From contig JAITHX010000057.1 in assembly GCA_031279735.1 (NCBI GenBank), positions 1 to 9,729 on the forward strand: a DNA stretch of 9,729 nucleotides. Direction: 5' to 3'. The translations under genes were made by a program, and so were the position numbers. Below the pieces are notes generated by a model. That model did no database searches and had not been told where the DNA came from. It saw only the letters and a list, made by a program, of their open reading frames with translations. The stretch is from Prevotellaceae bacterium (GTDB lineage: Bacteria; Bacteroidota; Bacteroidia; Bacteroidales; UBA932). Numbering within the stretch: position 1 is the first letter of the stretch; every line of letters starts with the position of its first letter. Of the stretch, positions 7,277 to 9,729 are shown piece after piece.

Positions 7277-7297
7277 TCGTAATTCGTAATTCGTAAT
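7277..7297. repeat. Heptanucleotide tandem array (TCGTAAT x3)
   Basis: Three perfect adjacent copies of TCGTAAT, followed by T and GATAAAAA. The period is 7 bases, like the other arrays in this window, but the unit is different. It sits between the long hairpin and the terminator of the thioredoxin-like gene. Confidence 0.85.
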
Positions 7298-7310
7298 TGA
7301 TAAAAAGTCA

Positions 7311-7338
7311 AAAGCAAAACGCATTTGCGTTTTGCTTT
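7311..7338 (-). terminator. Perfect hairpin terminator downstream of thioredoxin-like gene
   Basis: A perfect 12-base stem: AAAGCAAAACGC (7311-7322) with GCGTTTTGCTTT (7327-7338) and a 4-base loop. Read on the minus strand it lies 76 bases after the stop of the thioredoxin-like gene and is followed by TGACTTTTTATC, giving a U-rich tail. The symmetry might also let it act on plus-strand transcripts, though no gene ends there. Confidence 0.65.
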
Positions 7339-7414
7339 CTTCGTGCTCATTATTTAAAGAGAAAACATGCTATGAGTTATGAGAATTGAGCACTATATTG
7401 TAAATATTATTCTG

Positions 7415-8689
7415 TCAATAGATTTTGTCGCCTCTTTTCATTTTTATGAGATTCAGACCTATGAGTTTTTTGCTGTCGAGGTTGTCGTGGGGCACGGAAG
7501 CGTAGGCTTTTTCCATCACTTCCACTGCTTCGTCCTTGCGTCCGAGCTTGTAGAGGATGTAGGCGCGGGTTTCGGGAATATCGAACCTTGCGGTGTTGGA
7601 AATCTGTTCGGCGAAGATGCTCCATGTGAGGGCGTCGTCGAGAATGGACTTTACGCTCAGGGTTTCCACCACATATTGCGACAAGTTTCTCAATCGCGCG
7701 GCGTGGGCTACGGGCAATGAAACGACAGAACTGAGCGGCGATTTCTTGTCTTTGATGGAACTGCGCTTGGATTTAATCGGGTTCGGCTGTTCGGCTTTAG
7801 TCCTTTCGTAGTGCTGCATTATGAGATCGGCGTAAATGCGGGACTGATTCATCAGTTTCAGCGGCTGACGGGTGCCGTAGAAATACTTGGTAGCATATTC
7901 GTTTTCTATCAGCGCCTTGTCTATGCTCGACAAGCTGGATTTCAAGTCAACTATTTGCGAAAGCGCGAACTCGTCGGAGTTTTTGCAGATATTGTCGAAC
8001 CTGAACTCTATGGATTTGTCGATCAAGCGAACGAAACGCTCGTCGCTCAACTGCAGTACGGTCTTTATTTTTTCCTGATTTTGCTTCACGAAGAAACAGC
8101 AGGCTCCCGGCACATTTATATTGTTGTTCTCCAGAAACAGCAGGAGAGTTCTTTTGTTGAACATATCGGCGGGAGCAACCATCGACACGTATTTGTCCAT
8201 AACCTCGCCGTTGTCCATTCCGTAGGACGTCCGTTTCTCTATGTATTCGAGCATAGCGGCGGCATTCATTTTGTTGGTGCCGTAATCCAGATCCTGCTGA
8301 GCCATAGGGTTGGGTTCGGATTTGACTTTCGAGGCCAAATCTGCATACTCGTCTATTTCTCTCGGCGTGTTCACCTTTTTCACGGGCAGCAGCAGATTGC
8401 CGTCGGGATTGAGCACTATGACGCTGGGGAAAGCGTTGACGTTGTACTTTCTGATGATTTCGGCGTCGCGATAATCCGACAGATACAACGATGCTTCGAT
8501 GAAATGTTCCTTTTGATAAGGCGTATCGAAAAATTCCGAATGGGGATCGTTTCCGAAAACTTTTATCAAAATGCACTTGTCGGCACCTTTCGCGCTATTG
8601 ACCAGCTTGCGAAATTCGGTGTCCGATTCCGCCGATGCGGCGGAGTTAATAATCAACAAGAGTGTGATTACAGTAAAGATTCGCTTCAT
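7415..8689 (-). CDS. Exported thioredoxin-fold protein lacking the CxxC motif
   Basis: A 424-residue protein with a clear type I signal peptide (MKRIFTVITLLLIINSAASA, cleavage about residue 20), so it should be periplasmic. Residues about 23-125 look like a thioredoxin fold: a strand CILIKVFGND, a helix, then IIRKYNVNAFPSVIVLNPDGNLL with the characteristic cis-proline (Pro88). Where thioredoxins carry WCxxC, this protein has GNDPHSEFF (46-54) without cysteine, so redox activity by the usual mechanism is unlikely. The rest (130-424) is helical and unassigned; the end (RAYILYKLGRKDEAVEVMEKAY) resembles a TPR-like hairpin. Similar secreted thioredoxin-like proteins of unknown role are common in Bacteroidota. 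The ATG at 8689 was chosen because the signal peptide starts there; an upstream ATG at 8719 adds ten polar residues. It has its own TAnnTTTG box and a downstream hairpin, so it is probably monocistronic. Function is not known. Confidence 0.85.
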   Translation of the reverse strand: MKRIFTVITLLLIINSAASAESDTEFRKLVNSAKGADKCILIKVFGNDPHSEFFDTPYQKEHFIEASLYLSDYRDAEIIRKYNVNAFPSVIVLNPDGNLLLPVKKVNTPREIDEYADLASKVKSEPNPMAQQDLDYGTNKMNAAAMLEYIEKRTSYGMDNGEVMDKYVSMVAPADMFNKRTLLLFLENNNINVPGACCFFVKQNQEKIKTVLQLSDERFVRLIDKSIEFRFDNICKNSDEFALSQIVDLKSSLSSIDKALIENEYATKYFYGTRQPLKLMNQSRIYADLIMQHYERTKAEQPNPIKSKRSSIKDKKSPLSSVVSLPVAHAARLRNLSQYVVETLSVKSILDDALTWSIFAEQISNTARFDIPETRAYILYKLGRKDEAVEVMEKAYASVPHDNLDSKKLIGLNLIKMKRGDKIY

Positions 8690-8744
8690 AATTTTATGTT
8701 TATTTTGTGACTTATACATGTTTTATTAACTAAATTTCAAGGCG

Positions 8745-8774
8745 CAAAGTTAAGGCATTGTTAAATATGGCTAA
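8745..8774 (-). promoter_or_regulatory. Promoter of the thioredoxin-like gene
   Basis: On the minus strand, TAACTTTG (8752 to 8745) matches the Bacteroidota -7 box TAnnTTTG. A TTA at 8774-8772, exactly 19 bases upstream, is one base away from the -33 TTG core. Predicted transcription start is near 8738-8740, giving a leader of about 50 bases before ATG 8689. Confidence 0.65.
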
Positions 8775-8882
8775 TATTAATTATCATTAAAAAACGCCCT
8801 GTTTTATTATAAAATGTTAAATCACTGAAATGCAAACAACAGCAAGCCTTAAAAACCGCAATTTCTCTTAAAAATCGTGAAT

Positions 8883-9302
8883 TTAACGCCTGATTCTGTT
8901 TAACGATCTTATCAAAAGCTCATCTTTAAGAATGTTTCGGATAGCGAGTATGCTTAAAATTATTGAAATTATCGAAAAAGTCGATGTAATGGAAAAGCTG
9001 AACGACACCGCCGCCCGATAGAACGACACCACATAGTAAATTATGAATCCCTGCAAGGCTGCCAGCAGAATGGAATTGAATATGTTGAATCGCATCTGAA
9101 GTATTCGTTTCCTGTATAGAAACATCGATATTGCCGGAATTATCGCGGTGAGCGAAGTCAATGCCGCGACAATCGGCAGATTTGTTGTTCGGCATATTGT
9201 TTCGCCCCTCTCATCTATATATGTGGCAATATCCGACATCAGCAAGATTACCTGAAGAACGGTAACCAGAAATAAATAAACGCTTTGTACCCTTTGTATC
9301 AT
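8883..9302 (-). CDS. DUF4293-type four-helix inner membrane protein
   Basis: A 139-residue integral membrane protein with four predicted helices at about 8-26, 42-63, 75-95 and 102-122. The N-terminus MIQRVQSVYLF and the C-terminal KDELLIRSLNRIRR, just after the fourth helix, are the hallmarks I associate with the Bacteroidota DUF4293 family, whose function is not established. The start at ATG 9302 gives the family-typical MIQRxQS beginning; an upstream extension adds MEIFIK. A TAnnTTTG box lies 18 bases upstream of the start, implying a very short leader. It is in the same direction as the thioredoxin-like gene but separated from it by 193 bases containing that gene's own promoter, so an operon is not required. 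It has few charged residues inside the helices; no catalytic motif is seen. Confidence 0.85.
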   Translation of the reverse strand: MIQRVQSVYLFLVTVLQVILLMSDIATYIDERGETICRTTNLPIVAALTSLTAIIPAISMFLYRKRILQMRFNIFNSILLAALQGFIIYYVVSFYRAAVSFSFSITSTFSIISIILSILAIRNILKDELLIRSLNRIRR

Positions 9303-9319
9303 CTTTATAAAAATTTCCA

Positions 9320-9327
9320 CAAATGTA
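9320..9327 (-). promoter_or_regulatory. -7 promoter box of the DUF4293 gene
   Basis: Minus strand TACATTTG matches TAnnTTTG. Predicted start of transcription is around 9313-9315, leaving only about 10-13 bases of leader before ATG 9302. The spacer and -33 positions fall in heptad array B; at 19-base spacing the -33 triplet would be ACC rather than TTG, so the upstream element is atypical. Confidence 0.55.
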
Positions 9328-9332
9328 ATAAA

Positions 9333-9367
9333 AATTAGTGGTTAGTGGTTAGTGGTTAGTGGTTAGT
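9333..9367. repeat. Heptanucleotide tandem array B (GGTTAGT, 4 perfect + 1 degenerate unit)
   Basis: AATTAGT followed by four perfect GGTTAGT units (9340-9367), then GCCTGTCGGA (9368-9377), the same follower as array A. The shared stretch GGTTAGTGCCTGTCGGA is identical at both places. It begins 5 bases upstream of the -7 box of the DUF4293 gene. Confidence 0.9.
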
Positions 9368-9393
9368 GCCTGTCGGAAGTTGGGAGTCAATGT

Positions 9394-9479
9394 TTGGGGA
9401 TGCGGAATAAATAAGTTCGAAACTCCGGAAGCGGATAACATCTTGGGGATGTCGAATAAATAACTTATTTCGACATCCC
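9394..9479. repeat. 24-base imperfect direct repeat with hairpin
   Basis: Segments 9394-9417 and 9443-9466 share a TTGGGGATG...GAATAAATAA pattern with about three mismatches and a 49-base period. The second copy forms a hairpin with the following bases: GGGATGTCGAA (from 9446) pairs with TTCGACATCCC (ending 9479). No T tract follows, so it is not an obvious terminator. Confidence 0.65.
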
Positions 9480-9496
9480 TTGCCGCCTATAGGTAT

Positions 9497-9605
9497 TTTT
9501 CACCGCGTTGCGGTGTTTTTTTACCGCAAAGGGCGCAGAGGGTTCGCAGAGGACGCAAGGGCTTCGCGTCCTTTGCGGTTAAAAAACACTGCAAGGCGGT
9601 GAAAA
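9497..9605. repeat. Long inverted-repeat (hairpin) element, copy B
   Basis: Arms 9497-9532 and 9570-9605 are reverse complements over 36 bases with three mismatches. The arm contains CACCGCGTTGCGGTG as in copy A, and the centre again has GGGCGCAGAGG, TTCGCAGAG and ACGCAAGGGCTTCGCGT. It shares only the inner part of copy A's arms; the outer segment present in A (CCTCCCG region) is absent here. It is the same repeat family at lower internal conservation. Confidence 0.85.
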
Positions 9606-9613
9606 CCGTCAAT

Positions 9614-9720
9614 TTCAGAGTTCCTGACCTGTGAGGAAAACAAATGTCACACTTTTCGGAAAAATCATGCATTTTCATATTCTTCAGAGTTCCTGAACCG
9701 AGAGGAAAACAAATGTCACA
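9614..9720. repeat. 38-base direct repeat, period 69
   Basis: Copies at 9614-9651 and 9683-9720 match at about 35 of 38 bases, separated by 31 unrelated bases. Each contains an inner inverted pair TTCCT...AGGAA with an 8-base loop, and the mismatches lie in that loop. Only two copies are visible before the window ends, so whether this is the start of a larger array is unknown. Confidence 0.75.
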
Positions 9721-9729
9721 ACATCCATA

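Larger units (their letters stand above)
6849..7414. other. Repeat-rich intergenic region between tRNA-Gln and the thioredoxin-like gene
   Basis: No credible gene is seen in this 566-base stretch. It holds, left to right: the tRNA terminator; heptad array A; a segment with two CCGGACAAA copies 36 bases apart (7021-7029 and 7057-7065); a 47-base-arm inverted repeat; a TCGTAAT heptad array; a minus-strand terminator hairpin; and a short degenerate heptad run (TATGAGT, TATGAGA, ATTGAGC at 7371-7391). The density of different 7-base-period repeats in one spacer is unusual. Confidence 0.8.
9303..9729. other. Repeat-rich region right of the DUF4293 gene
   Basis: This 427-base stretch carries no credible gene. 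It contains the DUF4293 promoter box, heptad array B, a 24-base imperfect direct repeat, a small hairpin, a second long inverted-repeat element and a 38-base direct repeat that reaches nearly to the window end. The layout from 9333 to 9605 mirrors that of 6922-7246. Confidence 0.8.

Noticed and set aside
7811..8710. Plus-strand open frame of 299 codons opposite the thioredoxin-like gene
   Set aside because: The opposite strand has a signal peptide, a promoter box and a recognisable fold; this frame has no start context and its His/Val/Phe-rich sequence looks like an antisense shadow.
9487..9678. Small minus-strand frame encoding TAKDAKPLRPLRTLCALCG-like peptide
   Set aside because: It is a translation of hairpin element B. 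Similar peptides arise wherever this GCAGAGG-type repeat is read through, so it is a repeat artefact, not a gene.
9614..9729. Confident CRISPR array call
   Set aside because: Only two imperfect copies and a single interval are present, with no cas gene in view; kept as a direct repeat only.

Overview
The window looks like chromosomal DNA of a member of the Bacteroidota, probably order Bacteroidales. The support is: promoter-like boxes of the Bacteroidota form TAnnTTTG in front of the tRNA gene and two or three of the genes; a small four-helix protein of the DUF4293 type, which is largely a Bacteroidota family; and mostly weak or absent Shine-Dalgarno sequences. The genus cannot be fixed from sequence reading alone.

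Left part (6-6624, all minus strand): a tightly packed five-gene run, read from right to left. It contains prmA (ribosomal protein L11 methyltransferase), a family 2 glycosyltransferase, a secreted family 3 glycoside hydrolase-like protein with a PA14 insert, a FabF-like beta-ketoacyl-ACP synthase and an O-methyltransferase-like protein. Junctions are a 4-base ATGA overlap, a short gap, a 1-base gap and a 3-base gap, so the genes are probably co-transcribed and partly translationally coupled. The ketosynthase plus methyltransferase pair resembles the edge of an aryl polyene or flexirubin-type pigment/lipid cluster, which would continue beyond position 1. The hydrolase-like protein lacks several residues normally needed by GH3 enzymes and may be non-catalytic.

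Middle (6625-7414): divergent promoter-like boxes, a tRNA-Gln(CUG) gene on the plus strand with its own terminator, then a 500-base repeat-rich spacer holding heptanucleotide arrays, a very long perfect inverted repeat and a second terminator hairpin.

Right part (7415-9729): two minus-strand genes that appear more AT-rich. They encode an exported thioredoxin-fold protein lacking the CxxC pair and a DUF4293 membrane protein, each preceded by a TAnnTTTG box. They are followed on the right by a second repeat-rich spacer. That spacer repeats the layout of the first one (heptad array, GCCTGTCGGA, about 130 bases, long hairpin) and ends with a 38-base direct repeat at the window edge. The two genes are thus bracketed by two directly oriented copies of a composite repeat, the most unusual structural feature seen here. 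No clear-cut new defence or mobile system is visible. The best candidates for novelty are the degenerate GH3 protein inside a polyene-like operon and the composite repeat family.
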